DNA from: Roseateles_B sp041912595
GTDB lineage: Bacteria; Pseudomonadota; Gammaproteobacteria; Burkholderiales; Burkholderiaceae_C
Assembly: GCA_041912595.1 (NCBI GenBank)
Contig: JAYRMR010000001.1
Location: 267,503-331,502 of the forward strand
Direction: 5' to 3'
Length of the DNA: 64,000 nucleotides
Below the pieces are notes generated by a model. The model saw nothing but the letters and a program-made list of their open reading frames with translations. It did no database searches and was not told the origin of the DNA. Shown here piece after piece: positions 33,912 through 42,748 of this stretch (its first letter is position 1; every line of letters begins with the position of its first letter). Made by a program: the position numbers and the translations under genes.

Positions 33912-34724
33912 ATGTTCACCATGCCACCCCGCCCGCCTCGCCAAGTCCCGCCCCCCGTGCGCCCCGAAGGCGCGCCGGCGCGCACGAGCCACTACAGCCG
34001 CTTCATCCCGCGCGAGGAGCTGCAGGGCTTCTCGAGCTGGAACCCGGACGCGTTCCAGGGCGTGCCCGAGACCAAGCCGACGTACACCACCGCCGCGCCC
34101 GAAGCGGCCCCGGTGGAGACGCCCGCCGAGCCGGCCGCCCCGCACATCGACGAGCTGCTGAGTGCCGCGCGCCAGAACGGCTACCAGGACGGCTACCGTG
34201 ACGGCATGGAGGCGCTGGATGCCTTCAAGAAGAGCTTCGCGCAGCAGATGACGGCCCAGATCGGCGAGCTGATGCGCAACTTCAGCGCCGACTTCGACGA
34301 CCTGGAAGGCCGCATGGCCGCCACCCTGACGCGCTGCGCCGTCGAGCTGGCCCGCCAGGTCGTGCGCACGGAGCTGCAGCAGCAGCCCGAGCTCATCGCC
34401 CGCGTGGCGCACGACGCCGTCGAGGCGCTGCTCATCTCCGCCCGCCACATCCGCGTGCGCGTGCATCCCGAGGACCTGCCCCTTGTCGAACAGGGCGCCG
34501 GCGAGGAGCTCAAGGCGCGCGAGGCCCAGCTGATTCCCGACGCCACCGTCGCCCGCGGCGGCTGCAAGGTGGACTCCGACATCTCCAGCGTCGATGCGAC
34601 CGTGCCCGCGCGCTGGCAGCAGGTCATGGCGGCGCTCGGCCAGCACTCGCTGTGGGAGGACCGCCGGGGCGGCGAGTTGCCCGGCGAGGGCGAGGCGCCC
34701 CGGGACGAAGGCGGTGCGGCATGA
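33912..34724 (+). CDS. fliH: Flagellar export ATPase regulator FliH
   Basis: 270 residues. An N-terminal region with SHYSRFIPREELQGFSSWNP, a Pro/Ala-rich stretch, then helical sequence with GxxxG-like spacing (NGYQDGYRDGMEALDAFKKS) typical of FliH, and a V-ATPase E-subunit-like C-domain (CAVELARQVVRTELQQQPEL, HPEDLPLVEQGAG). FliH binds FliI and targets it to FliN and FlhA. The stop overlaps the fliI start (ATGA). The start may be the ATG at 33912 or at 33921. Confidence 0.92.
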   Translation: MFTMPPRPPRQVPPPVRPEGAPARTSHYSRFIPREELQGFSSWNPDAFQGVPETKPTYTTAAPEAAPVETPAEPAAPHIDELLSAARQNGYQDGYRDGMEALDAFKKSFAQQMTAQIGELMRNFSADFDDLEGRMAATLTRCAVELARQVVRTELQQQPELIARVAHDAVEALLISARHIRVRVHPEDLPLVEQGAGEELKAREAQLIPDATVARGGCKVDSDISSVDATVPARWQQVMAALGQHSLWEDRRGGELPGEGEAPRDEGGAA

Positions 34725-36157
34725 GTCACGACAGCATCGAGCGCCTGGGGCGCTGGGACCAGTACCTCGAGGACCTCCAGGCCTTCGCCTCGGCGCCCGT
34801 CGCGCTGGAGTCGCAGGGCAAGCTGGTGCGCGTGGCCGGGCTGGTGCTCGAGGCCACCGGCGTGCGCGTGCCGGTGGGCTCCGTCTGCCAGATCCACATG
34901 CCCAGCTCCGCAGCCAACCCGCGCCGCGGGCAGGCACCGGTCAATGCGGAGGTCGTCGGCTTCTCCGGCGACCGGGCCTACCTGATGCCGCTGGACGAAG
35001 TGCATGGCCTCTCCAGCGGCGCCATGGTGCTGCCGCGCCCCGCCGCGCTGCACGGCCCCGTGCTCGGCCAGCAGCGCCATCCCTGGCGCCGCGACGAGGA
35101 CCGCGGCCTGCACCTGCCCATGGGCGACGGGCTGCTGGGTCGTGTGGTCGACTCGCACGGCCACCCGCTCGACCGCCGCGGCCCGCTCGAGGACGTGCTG
35201 CCCGAGCCCATGGTGCGCCGCCCGATCAACGCCATGGACCGCGACCCGGTGCGCACGCCCCTGGACACCGGCGTGCGCTCCATCAACGCCATGCTCACCG
35301 TCGGCCGCGGCCAGCGCCTGGGCCTCTTTGCCGGCACCGGCGTCGGCAAGTCCGTGCTGCTGGGCATGATGGCGCGCTACACGCAGGCCGACGTGATCGT
35401 CGTGGGCCTGATCGGCGAACGCGGCCGCGAGGTGAAGGAATTCATCGAGGACATCCTCGGCGAGGAAGGCCTGGCCCGCTCCGTCGTGGTGGCCGCCCCG
35501 GCCGACGCCCCGCCCCTGCTGCGCATGCAGGGCGCGACCTACGCCACCGCCATCGCCGAGCATTTCCGCGACCGCGGCCTGCACGTGCTGCTGCTGATGG
35601 ACTCCCTCACCCGCTACGCCATGGCGCAGCGCGAGATCGCCCTGGCCATCGGCGAGCCGCCCGCCACCAAGGGCTATCCGCCCAGCTGCTTCGCCAAGCT
35701 GCCGCAGCTCGTCGAGCGCAGCGGCAACGGCATGGCCGGTGGCGGGTCGATCACGGCCTTCTACACCGTGCTGTCCGAGGGCGACGACCAGCAGGATCCC
35801 ATCGCCGACGCCGCCCGGGGCATTCTGGACGGCCACATCGTCCTCTCCCGCGAGCTGGCCGAGGCCGGGCACTACCCGGCCATCGACATCGAGCGCTCGA
35901 TCTCCCGCGTGATGAGCAATGTGGCCCGGCCCGCCCACATCGTCTGCGCGCGGCGCTTCCGCCAGCTCTGGGCCAAGCACAACAAGGCGCGCGACCTGCT
36001 GCAGCTCGGCGCCTACGTCCCGGGTCACGACCACGAGCTCGATCTCGCCGTCCGCCTGCATCCCGACATGGTGCACCTGCTGCAGCAGGACATGCACCAG
36101 CCCGCCGGCCTGGCCAGCAGCGTCGACCAGCTTGAAAAACTGGTCAATGTTTCCTGA
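34721..36157 (+). CDS. fliI: Flagellum-specific export ATPase FliI
   Basis: 478 residues from the ATG at 34721, which overlaps the fliH stop. The Walker A motif is GLFAGTGVGKSVLLG (Lys210), Walker B is in HVLLLMDSLTRYAMAQREIA, and the F1-beta-like signature follows in GEPPATKGYPPSCFAKLPQL. The C-terminal end (RDLLQLGAYVPGHDHELD) is family-typical. FliI hydrolyses ATP to help release chaperones and load substrates. It forms a hexamer with FliJ as its stalk. Confidence 0.98.
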   Translation: MSHDSIERLGRWDQYLEDLQAFASAPVALESQGKLVRVAGLVLEATGVRVPVGSVCQIHMPSSAANPRRGQAPVNAEVVGFSGDRAYLMPLDEVHGLSSGAMVLPRPAALHGPVLGQQRHPWRRDEDRGLHLPMGDGLLGRVVDSHGHPLDRRGPLEDVLPEPMVRRPINAMDRDPVRTPLDTGVRSINAMLTVGRGQRLGLFAGTGVGKSVLLGMMARYTQADVIVVGLIGERGREVKEFIEDILGEEGLARSVVVAAPADAPPLLRMQGATYATAIAEHFRDRGLHVLLLMDSLTRYAMAQREIALAIGEPPATKGYPPSCFAKLPQLVERSGNGMAGGGSITAFYTVLSEGDDQQDPIADAARGILDGHIVLSRELAEAGHYPAIDIERSISRVMSNVARPAHIVCARRFRQLWAKHNKARDLLQLGAYVPGHDHELDLAVRLHPDMVHLLQQDMHQPAGLASSVDQLEKLVNVS

Positions 36158-36191
36158 AACCTGCCGATAGTCCCAAGACGGAGAAACTTTC

Positions 36192-36665
36192 ATGAGCGCC
36201 CCCTCCCTGCAAGCCCTGGATGTGCTGCTGGAACGTGCCGAAGCCGAGCGCGACGAGGCCCTGCGCCTGCTGCGCGACGCCGAGGCGCGGGCCGGCGCCC
36301 TGCGTCAGCAGCATGAGCAGCTCGCGCAATACCGCACGGAATACCGCACGCGCTGGACGCAGAGCTTCGCGCGCAGCACCACCGTCGACATCCTCGGCTG
36401 CTACCAGAGCTTTGGCGGACGCCTGGACCAGGCCATCAGCCAGCAGGACCTGCTGAGCAGCCAGGCCGAGCAGCGGCTGACGCTGGCGCGGGAGCAGCTG
36501 CGCGAGCGGGAGCTGCGCGTGGCCTCGGTGCGCAAGCTGCTGGAGCGGCGGCGCCTCGAGATGCGTCGCACGCAGGATCGCCAGGAGCAGAAGGCCACGG
36601 ACGAGCAGGCCGCCCGCGCCCTGCGCCACGCCGGCTTCGGAGCCGGGCTGCGGCTGGGCCACTGA
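36192..36665 (+). CDS. fliJ: Flagellar export chaperone FliJ
   Basis: 157 residues forming an almost unbroken charged coiled coil (ERAEAERDEALRLLRDAEAR; LTLAREQLRERELRVASVRK). Its length is typical of FliJ, the stalk of the FliI hexamer that also contacts FlhA. It lies in the canonical slot between fliI and fliK. GGAG lies nine bases before the ATG. Sequence conservation in this family is low, so position is the main support. Confidence 0.88.
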   Translation: MSAPSLQALDVLLERAEAERDEALRLLRDAEARAGALRQQHEQLAQYRTEYRTRWTQSFARSTTVDILGCYQSFGGRLDQAISQQDLLSSQAEQRLTLAREQLRERELRVASVRKLLERRRLEMRRTQDRQEQKATDEQAARALRHAGFGAGLRLGH

Positions 36666-36735
36666 ACACGGTCGCCGCCCTTGGCTGGCCCGCTGTCACC
36701 GCGGGCGCCCGGTGCGGGACGAGAAAGGATCTCCC

Positions 36736-38157
36736 ATGAACAAGATGTCGTTGTCTCCCACGGCAGCCGCCCAGCGGACGGCCCCCACCGATCTGCTGGG
36801 GCAGCTAGGCCAGCTGAGCCAGGGCCGCGGTGCCCAGGAGGGCGCCGAAGCCGCCGGCGGCTTTGCGCGGCTGCTCCAGGCCAATGCCAGCCAGGCGACC
36901 CGGGCCCCTGCGCCCGCATCGGCCGCGCTCACGAGCCAGACCTCCGCGATGCCTGCCAAGAGCCCGGCCAGCCCGACCCCTCCCAAGCCCGCGCAGGGCG
37001 CCTCCCGGCAGGGCCACGCGGTGGAAAGCGGCGAGACCGCCCTCCCGGCTTCGACGGAGACGGCGCGACGCCAGGAGAACGCCAAGGCCGCCGCCCGCCG
37101 GCCCGCCGAGGCGCAGGCCAAGCCGAGCGGCAACGCGGCGGCCGCTGAGGGCGAGTCCCAGGACCCGGTGCTGGCGCAGGTGCTGCGTCACCTCCGCGGC
37201 GAAGGCGGCGATGCCAGCTCGACCGACGCCTCGATCGACACCTCGGCCGAGGACGGCGCCGAGGCTGCGACAGCCGATCCCGCGGCGGCGGCCCAGCTCA
37301 CCGGGCTGCCCATGGCGCAGACGCTCGCACAGGACCTTCAGCGCCTGGCCCAGCCCGCTGCGGCCGCCGAAGACGCCCACACCGACGCGGTGAACGCCGA
37401 CGCCCCGTCGCGAGGGGGCCGTCATGCGCGGCTCGCCGGCGCCGAGACCGATGCCATGGGCGCCGCCGGCAATGCCGGGGCGCCGCTGAGCGGCACCGCG
37501 GCAGCGGCCGCCCCGGATGCGGCCGCCCAGACGGACGGGCTCCAGGCGCTTGCGCTCGATGGCGCGGCCTCCTCGGGCAAGGGCGCCGCCGTGCTCGAGA
37601 ACGGCCGCGGTGCCACGGGCAGCTTCGCGGGTGTGCTGCAGCAAGTGCAGGCCGGCGTCGTCCAGGACAAGGCCGCCGCCAGCGGCCCCGCGGGCGCGCG
37701 CTACGAGTTGCACGCCCCGCTGCACAGCCCCGGCTTCGCACCCGAGATGGCCGCACGCCTGAGCGTCGCGGCGGCCGATGGCATCCAGCAGGCCCAGCTG
37801 CACCTGAACCCGGCCGAGATGGGCCCCGTGCAGGTCCAGATCGTGCTGGACGGCCAGCAGGCCCAGGTGAGCTTCGTGGCGGAGCAGGCGGACACCCGCG
37901 CCGCCCTCGAGAAGAGCCTACCCGAGCTGGCCGGCGCGCTGCGCGAGCAGGGGCTCACGCTCAGCGGCGGCGGCGTGTTCAGCCAGCAGCAGCAGACCGC
38001 GTCGGGCCAGCCCGGCCAGGCGGAGTCCCAGGGTGGGCGACCCGGCGCACGCTGGGCGAGCGCCCCGATGGGTGAGACCGTGAGCGACGACGCCGTCGCG
38101 GCGGCGGCCCGGGCCCCCGTCACCCGCGCCCGGGGCGTCCTGGACCTCTTCGCCTGA
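36736..38157 (+). CDS. fliK: Flagellar hook-length control protein FliK
   Basis: 473 residues from the ATG at 36736 with AAGGA upstream. The long N-terminal part is low-complexity Ala/Pro/Gly-rich and unfolded-looking. The C-terminal Flg_hook domain is clear: LHLNPAEMGPVQVQIVLDGQ, QAQVSFVAEQADTRAALEKS, LPELAGALREQGLTLSGGGV. FliK acts as a ruler exported during hook growth and triggers the FlhB switch. It is the last gene of the fliF-K series. A GGGCCC hairpin follows the stop. Confidence 0.92.
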   Translation: MNKMSLSPTAAAQRTAPTDLLGQLGQLSQGRGAQEGAEAAGGFARLLQANASQATRAPAPASAALTSQTSAMPAKSPASPTPPKPAQGASRQGHAVESGETALPASTETARRQENAKAAARRPAEAQAKPSGNAAAAEGESQDPVLAQVLRHLRGEGGDASSTDASIDTSAEDGAEAATADPAAAAQLTGLPMAQTLAQDLQRLAQPAAAAEDAHTDAVNADAPSRGGRHARLAGAETDAMGAAGNAGAPLSGTAAAAAPDAAAQTDGLQALALDGAASSGKGAAVLENGRGATGSFAGVLQQVQAGVVQDKAAASGPAGARYELHAPLHSPGFAPEMAARLSVAAADGIQQAQLHLNPAEMGPVQVQIVLDGQQAQVSFVAEQADTRAALEKSLPELAGALREQGLTLSGGGVFSQQQQTASGQPGQAESQGGRPGARWASAPMGETVSDDAVAAAARAPVTRARGVLDLFA

Positions 38158-38164
38158 GCTTCCC

Positions 38165-38194
38165 GGGCCCCCAGCGGGCCCTGACCGGTCTTTT
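38165..38194 (+). terminator. Possible hairpin terminator after fliK
   Basis: GGGCCC (38165-38170) and GGGCCC (38176-38181) pair around CCAGC, with TTTT eight bases later. It is weak, but it coincides with the break between fliF-K and fliL-R. Confidence 0.4.
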
Positions 38195-38308
38195 GCACGC
38201 TTTTCCACCGCTTATTGCCGCATGCCAAGCCGCCGAACGTCCGAATAATTGATCCTGATGGACCCATGGCGCTCAGGGCGCCCGGTCCGACCGAATCAAG
38301 GAGTCCTC

Positions 38309-38905
38309 ATGTCCACACCAGCAGCTGGTGCCGAAGCCGCCCCCTCGGGCGGTGGCGGCAAGAAGAAGCTGATCATCATCATCGCTGCCGTGCTGCTGCT
38401 GGTGCTCATCGGCGGCGGCGCCGCGCTGATGATGATGAAGTCGAAGAAGCAGCACGCCGAGGACGAGGACGGTGCCGAGGCCCCGGCCGCCGCCGAGACC
38501 AGCCATGCCAAGGCCAAGCCGGGCACGCCGCCCACCTTCGTGCCGCTGGAGCCCTTCACCGTCAACCTGGCCGACAAGGAAGTGGACCGCTTCGCGCAGG
38601 TCGGCGTGACGCTGGAAGTGGCCGACCCGCACATGGCGGACCAGCTCAAGGCCTACATGCCGGCCATCCGCAGCAATGTGCTGATGGTGCTGTCCCACAA
38701 GACCTCGGCCGAGCTGCTGACGCGTGAGGGCAAGGAGAAGCTGGCCCGCGAGATCCAGCGCGAGTCCGTGCGCCCCATGGGCATCGAGCTCGACGACGAG
38801 GAGGAAGAGGAAGCCGCCGCGACGACCAAGAAAAAGAAGAAAAAGAAGAAGGCCGTCGAGAGCCCCGTGACGCAGGTGCTGTTCTCCACCTTCATCGTGC
38901 AGTGA
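38309..38905 (+). CDS. fliL: Flagellar basal body-associated protein FliL
   Basis: 198 residues from the ATG at 38309, with AAGGAG upstream. One membrane helix (LIIIIAAVLLLVLIGGGAAL) follows a Gly/Lys patch. The periplasmic FliL domain contains TFVPLEPFTVNLADKEVDRF and QVGVTLEVADPHMADQLKAY. A striking acidic then basic tract (DDEEEEEAAATTKKKKKKKK) interrupts the family pattern shortly before the conserved end VTQVLFSTFIVQ. FliL surrounds the stator and supports torque. It is first in fliL-M-N-O-P-Q-R. Confidence 0.92.
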   Translation: MSTPAAGAEAAPSGGGGKKKLIIIIAAVLLLVLIGGGAALMMMKSKKQHAEDEDGAEAPAAAETSHAKAKPGTPPTFVPLEPFTVNLADKEVDRFAQVGVTLEVADPHMADQLKAYMPAIRSNVLMVLSHKTSAELLTREGKEKLAREIQRESVRPMGIELDDEEEEEAAATTKKKKKKKKAVESPVTQVLFSTFIVQ

Positions 38906-38929
38906 TGCTGCACGAGCCGTGAGTCCGCC

Positions 38930-39934
38930 ATGAACCAGCAGATCCTCTCCCAAGACGAAGTCGATGCGCTATTGCAGGGCATCACCGGCGAGAGCCAGAA
39001 GCTCGAAGCCGAGGAGGTCCAGCAGGGCGGCATCCGCGACTACAACCTGGCCAGCCAGGAACGCATCGTGCGTGGGCGCATGCCCACGATGGAGATCATC
39101 AACGAGCGTTTCGCCCGCAACATCCGCATCGGCCTGTTCAACTTCATCCGCAAGAGCCCGGAAGTCGCCATCGGCGGCATCAAGGTGCAGAAGTACAGCG
39201 CCTTCCTGCGCGAGATCGTGGTGCCCACGAACTTCAACATCGTCTCGGTGAAGCCGCTGCGCGGCTCCGGGCTGATCGTGTGCGACCCGACGCTCGTGTT
39301 CGCGGTGATCGATTCCCTCTTCGGCGGCATCGGCAAGTTCCACGCGCGCATCGAGGGCCGGGACTTCTCGCCCACCGAACAGCGCGTGATCTTCCGCCTC
39401 GTCGAGGTCATCACGGCCGAGTACCACAAGGCCTGGAAAGGCATCTACCCGCTGGAGCTCGAGTACCAGCGCTCGGAGATGCAGCCGCAGTTCGCCAACA
39501 TCGCCACGCCCAGCGAGATCGTGGTGTCCACCTCGTTCACGCTGGAGATCGGCGAGACGAGCGGCACGGTCTATTTCTGCATCCCCTACTCCACGCTGGA
39601 GCCCATCCGCGACGTGCTGTATTCGAGCACGCAGGGCGACTCCACCGAGCCCGACCGCCGTTGGGTGAACCTCCTCAAGCACCAGCTGCAGTCGGCCGAG
39701 GTCGAGCTGGTGGCCGAGCTGGCCCAGGCGCCGGCCACGGTGGAGCAGCTGCTGGCCTTCAAGCCCGGCGACTTCATCGAGCTGGACCTGGAGCCGGTGA
39801 TCAAGACCAAGATCGATGGCGTGCCCGTCTTCGAGGCCCACTACGGGACCTCCAACGGCAAGTACGCCCTCAAGGTAGAACAGATGCTGACCGGCCACGA
39901 CCAGGGCTGGCTGGGCGCACGCAACACGGGCTGA
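38930..39934 (+). CDS. fliM: Flagellar motor switch protein FliM
   Basis: 334 residues. The N-terminal CheY-P binding peptide reads ILSQDEVDALLQGITGE. The CheC-like middle domain (MEIINERFARNIRIGLFNFI) and the C-terminal SpoA domain (ELVAELAQAPATVEQLLAFK, PGDFIELDLEP) are complete. FliM receives CheY-P and transmits the switch to FliG. The length is as expected. It starts 24 nt after fliL. Confidence 0.98.
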   Translation: MNQQILSQDEVDALLQGITGESQKLEAEEVQQGGIRDYNLASQERIVRGRMPTMEIINERFARNIRIGLFNFIRKSPEVAIGGIKVQKYSAFLREIVVPTNFNIVSVKPLRGSGLIVCDPTLVFAVIDSLFGGIGKFHARIEGRDFSPTEQRVIFRLVEVITAEYHKAWKGIYPLELEYQRSEMQPQFANIATPSEIVVSTSFTLEIGETSGTVYFCIPYSTLEPIRDVLYSSTQGDSTEPDRRWVNLLKHQLQSAEVELVAELAQAPATVEQLLAFKPGDFIELDLEPVIKTKIDGVPVFEAHYGTSNGKYALKVEQMLTGHDQGWLGARNTG

Positions 39935-39944
39935 AGGCACTGCC

Positions 39945-40364
39945 ATGGACGAACAAGACGCAATGGCGGCCGAATGGGCGGCCGCACTCGCAGAAGCCAA
40001 GGGTTCCGACGTCGCGGAGGAGGTCCAGGCCCCCGCCGAGGAGGTCGCGCCCGCCAGCTTCGCGAACTTCACGCCGACCCCGAGCAACATGCCGGGCCAG
40101 GACATCAACATGATCCTGGACATCCCCGTGCAGCTCACGGTGGAGCTCGGCCGCACGCGCATCCCGATCAAGAACATCCTGCAGCTGGCGCAGGGCTCGG
40201 TCGTGGAACTCGACGCCCTGGCCGGCGAGCCCATGGACGTGCTGGTCAACGGCTACCTGATCGCCCAGGGCGAGGTGGTGGTGGTGAATGACAAGTTCGG
40301 CATCCGGCTGACCGACATCGTCACCCCCTCGGAACGCATGCGGCGCCTGTCCAAGGGCGGCTGA
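39945..40364 (+). CDS. fliN: Flagellar motor switch protein FliN
   Basis: 139 residues: an acidic Ala-rich N-terminal extension and a C-terminal SpoA domain (DIPVQLTVELGRTRIPIKNI, LQLAQGSVVELDALAGEPMD, VLVNGYLIAQGEVVVVNDKF). FliN forms the base of the C ring and docks FliH. It follows fliM by 10 nt. Confidence 0.97.
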   Translation: MDEQDAMAAEWAAALAEAKGSDVAEEVQAPAEEVAPASFANFTPTPSNMPGQDINMILDIPVQLTVELGRTRIPIKNILQLAQGSVVELDALAGEPMDVLVNGYLIAQGEVVVVNDKFGIRLTDIVTPSERMRRLSKGG

Positions 40365-40472
40365 CGCGCGGCATACCCGCGGCCCACCCGCGGACGGACT
40401 CGCGCCGTCACGCCGGCTTTTCCGGCGCTTTTCCAGGGACTCGCTCCCTCAAGTCCTGCCCAGAATCGGCAC

Positions 40473-40820
40473 ATGAATTCCCAAGTGCTGCCGGTCCTGT
40501 GGTTCCTGGCCATCCTCGCGCTGATCCCCCTCGCGCTGTGGCTGCTCAAGCGCAGCCCCTTGGGGTCAGGTCTTGCCAGCTCGCAGATGCGGCTGGTGTC
40601 CATCCTGCCCCTGTCCCCCAGCCAGAAGGTGCTGACCGTGGAGGTCGGCGAGGGCGAGGACCGGCGCTGGCTGGTGCTCGGCGTGACCGCCCAGCAGATC
40701 CAGACGCTTCACGTGATGCCGCCCCAGGCCACGCTCCCCACCGCCCCCGAGGCCGGCGCCAGCTTTGCCGCGCAGCTGCGCCAGCGCCTCCAGCGAGGCA
40801 GCGGAGATGGCCATGCGTGA
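40473..40820 (+). CDS. fliO: Flagellar biosynthesis protein FliO
   Basis: 115 residues. One N-terminal membrane helix (VLPVLWFLAILALIPLALWL) precedes a small cytoplasmic domain (MRLVSILPLSPSQKVLTVEV, RRWLVLGVTAQQIQTLHVM) that fits FliO. FliO stabilises FliP during assembly of the export gate. The gene contains the 14-base repeat GGGGTCAGGTCTTG, which also occurs near 2029, just after the helix. Its end overlaps fliP. Confidence 0.9.
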   Translation: MNSQVLPVLWFLAILALIPLALWLLKRSPLGSGLASSQMRLVSILPLSPSQKVLTVEVGEGEDRRWLVLGVTAQQIQTLHVMPPQATLPTAPEAGASFAAQLRQRLQRGSGDGHA

Positions 40821-41598
40821 GGCTCGCCGCGCACCCGTCACCCTCGCCCCGGGGCTGCGCACGGCCGCCGCGCTGGGCCTGCTCTGCCTCGGCACGAGCG
40901 CCCTGGCCCAGCAGGGCGCCCAGCCACCCGCCAGCCTGCCCGTGCTGATCGGCCAGGGCAGCGGTGGCAGCTACTCGGTGCCCATCCAGACCCTGCTCTT
41001 CTTCACGGCCCTCGGCTTCCTGCCCGCCGTGCTGCTGATGATGACGGGCTTCACCCGCATCGTGATCGTGCTGTCCCTCATGCGCCAGGCGCTGGGCACG
41101 CAGGCCGCGCCGCCCAACCAGGTGATCATCGGCCTGTCGCTGTTCCTCACCTTCTTCGTGATGAGCCCGACCCTGGACAAGGTCTACAGCGACGCCTGGC
41201 AGCCCTACTCCGCCGGCCAGATCGCCTTCGACGAGGCGCTCAAGCGGGCCGAGGTGCCGATGCGCGGCTTCATGCTCAAGCAGACGCGCCAGGCCGATGT
41301 GGCGCTCTTCAGCCGCCTCGCCAAGCTCGAGGCCGACGTCAAGCCCGAGGCCGTGCCCTTCCGCGTGCTGGTGCCGGCCTTCGTGACGAGCGAGCTGAAG
41401 TCCGCCTTCCAGATCGCCTTCCTGATCTTCATTCCCTTCCTCGTCATCGACATGATCGTCAGCAGCGTGCTGATGAGCCTGGGGATGATGATGCTGTCAC
41501 CGGTGCTGGTGTCCCTGCCCTTCAAGCTGATGCTCTTCGTGCTGGCCGACGGCTGGAACCTGCTGCTGGGCTCGCTGGCCGCCTCGTTCGCGACATGA
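40813..41598 (+). CDS. fliP: Flagellar export gate protein FliP
   Basis: 261 residues from the ATG at 40813, which has GGAG six bases upstream; an ATG at 40807 is also in frame. A cleavable signal-like start (TAAALGLLCLGTSALAQQGA) precedes the FliP core. Signatures include LMMTGFTRIVIVLSLMRQAL, QAAPPNQVIIGLSLFLTFFV and the C-terminal helices (DMIVSSVLMSLGMMMLSPVL). Five FliP subunits form the core of the export channel. The gene overlaps fliO by eight bases. Confidence 0.97.
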   Translation: MREARRAPVTLAPGLRTAAALGLLCLGTSALAQQGAQPPASLPVLIGQGSGGSYSVPIQTLLFFTALGFLPAVLLMMTGFTRIVIVLSLMRQALGTQAAPPNQVIIGLSLFLTFFVMSPTLDKVYSDAWQPYSAGQIAFDEALKRAEVPMRGFMLKQTRQADVALFSRLAKLEADVKPEAVPFRVLVPAFVTSELKSAFQIAFLIFIPFLVIDMIVSSVLMSLGMMMLSPVLVSLPFKLMLFVLADGWNLLLGSLAASFAT

Positions 41599-41676
41599 CG
41601 CCCACCCCCCACTGCCGGCCTGACCGGGAAATCAAGTCCGCGCTGGCAGGATCAACGGCCAGCCAGGAGATCTGAG

Positions 41677-41946
41677 ATGGATGCCCAACAAGTCTTCACC
41701 TTCGGCCAGCAGGGCCTCTACATGCTCATGCTCGTGGCGGCGCCGGTGCTGCTGACGGTGCTCGCGGTGGGCGTGCTAGTCAGCGTGTTCCAGGCCGCCA
41801 CGCAGATCAACGAGGCCACGCTGAGCTTCGTGCCCAAGGTCGTCGCGGCCGTGCTGGTGCTGGCCATCACGGGCCCGTGGATGATGAACACGCTGGTCGA
41901 GTACATCCAGCGCACCCTGCAGACCATTCCGCAGGTGGTGGGCTGA
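41677..41946 (+). CDS. fliQ: Flagellar export gate protein FliQ
   Basis: 89 residues with two membrane helices and the family signature GVLVSVFQAATQINEATLSF, VPKVVA. Four FliQ copies wrap the FliP-FliR core. AGGAG precedes the ATG at 41677. It lies between fliP and fliR, which is the standard order. Confidence 0.97.
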   Translation: MDAQQVFTFGQQGLYMLMLVAAPVLLTVLAVGVLVSVFQAATQINEATLSFVPKVVAAVLVLAITGPWMMNTLVEYIQRTLQTIPQVVG

Positions 41947-41974
41947 GCCCTCGGCAGGGCCGCCCGACGTCGCG

Positions 41975-42739
41975 ATGATCAGCTTCACCGAGGCCCAGCT
42001 GCTGGAGTGGCTCACGCCGCTGCTGTGGCCCTTCGTGCGCACGCTCGCGCTGTTCGCCGGCATGCCGGTGTTCAGCCAGCGGGCCATGCCGATGCGCGTG
42101 CGGATCGGGCTTGCGCTGGTGATTACCGTGGCCGCGCAGCCCTCGCTGCCCGCCATGCCCGCCACGCCGCTGGACGCGCTGCCGATGCTGCTCCTGCTGC
42201 TCGCGCAGCAGCTGCTGATCGGCCTGTCCATGGGCTTCGCCGTGCGTCTCGTGTTCGCGGCCCTGGAATTCGCGGGCGAGGTCATCGGCCTGCAGATGGG
42301 CCTGAACTTCGCCGGCTTCTTCGACCCGGGCACCGGCAGCCAGGGCACCTCGACCTCGCGCTTCTTCGGCTCGATGGTGGCCTTCCTCTTCATCGCGGTG
42401 AACGGCCACCTGCTGCTCATCCAGGCCCTGGTGCAGAGCTTCCAGGCCTTCCCCGTCGGGCAGGAGCCCTTCGAGTTCCTGCGCGTGGCGAGGCCGCATG
42501 TCTGGGGCGCGGAGATCTTCCGCATGGGCTTCTGGATCGCGCTGCCGCTCATCACGATGCTCATGTTCGTGAACCTGGTGCTGGGCGTGATCTCCCGCGT
42601 GGCGCCACAGATCGGCGTGTTCTCGGTCGGCTTTCCGCTGACGGTGAGCATCGGCCTGATCGGCATGGCGGCCACGCTGCCGCTGATGCAGGGGCCGTTC
42701 CAGATCGTGCTGGAGCGGATGCTGGCCGCCTTCTCCTGA
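41975..42739 (+). CDS. fliR: Flagellar export gate protein FliR
   Basis: 254 residues with about six membrane helices. The signature EVIGLQMGLNFAGFFDPGTG, SQGTSTSRFFGSMVAFLFIA and the late VNLVLGVISRVAPQIGVFSV are clear. One FliR completes the FliP5-FliQ4-FliR1 gate. It is the last gene of the fliL-R series and ends convergently with the YfiR-like gene nine bases away. Confidence 0.97.
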   Translation: MISFTEAQLLEWLTPLLWPFVRTLALFAGMPVFSQRAMPMRVRIGLALVITVAAQPSLPAMPATPLDALPMLLLLLAQQLLIGLSMGFAVRLVFAALEFAGEVIGLQMGLNFAGFFDPGTGSQGTSTSRFFGSMVAFLFIAVNGHLLLIQALVQSFQAFPVGQEPFEFLRVARPHVWGAEIFRMGFWIALPLITMLMFVNLVLGVISRVAPQIGVFSVGFPLTVSIGLIGMAATLPLMQGPFQIVLERMLAAFS

Positions 42740-42748
42740 GCCGAGCGC

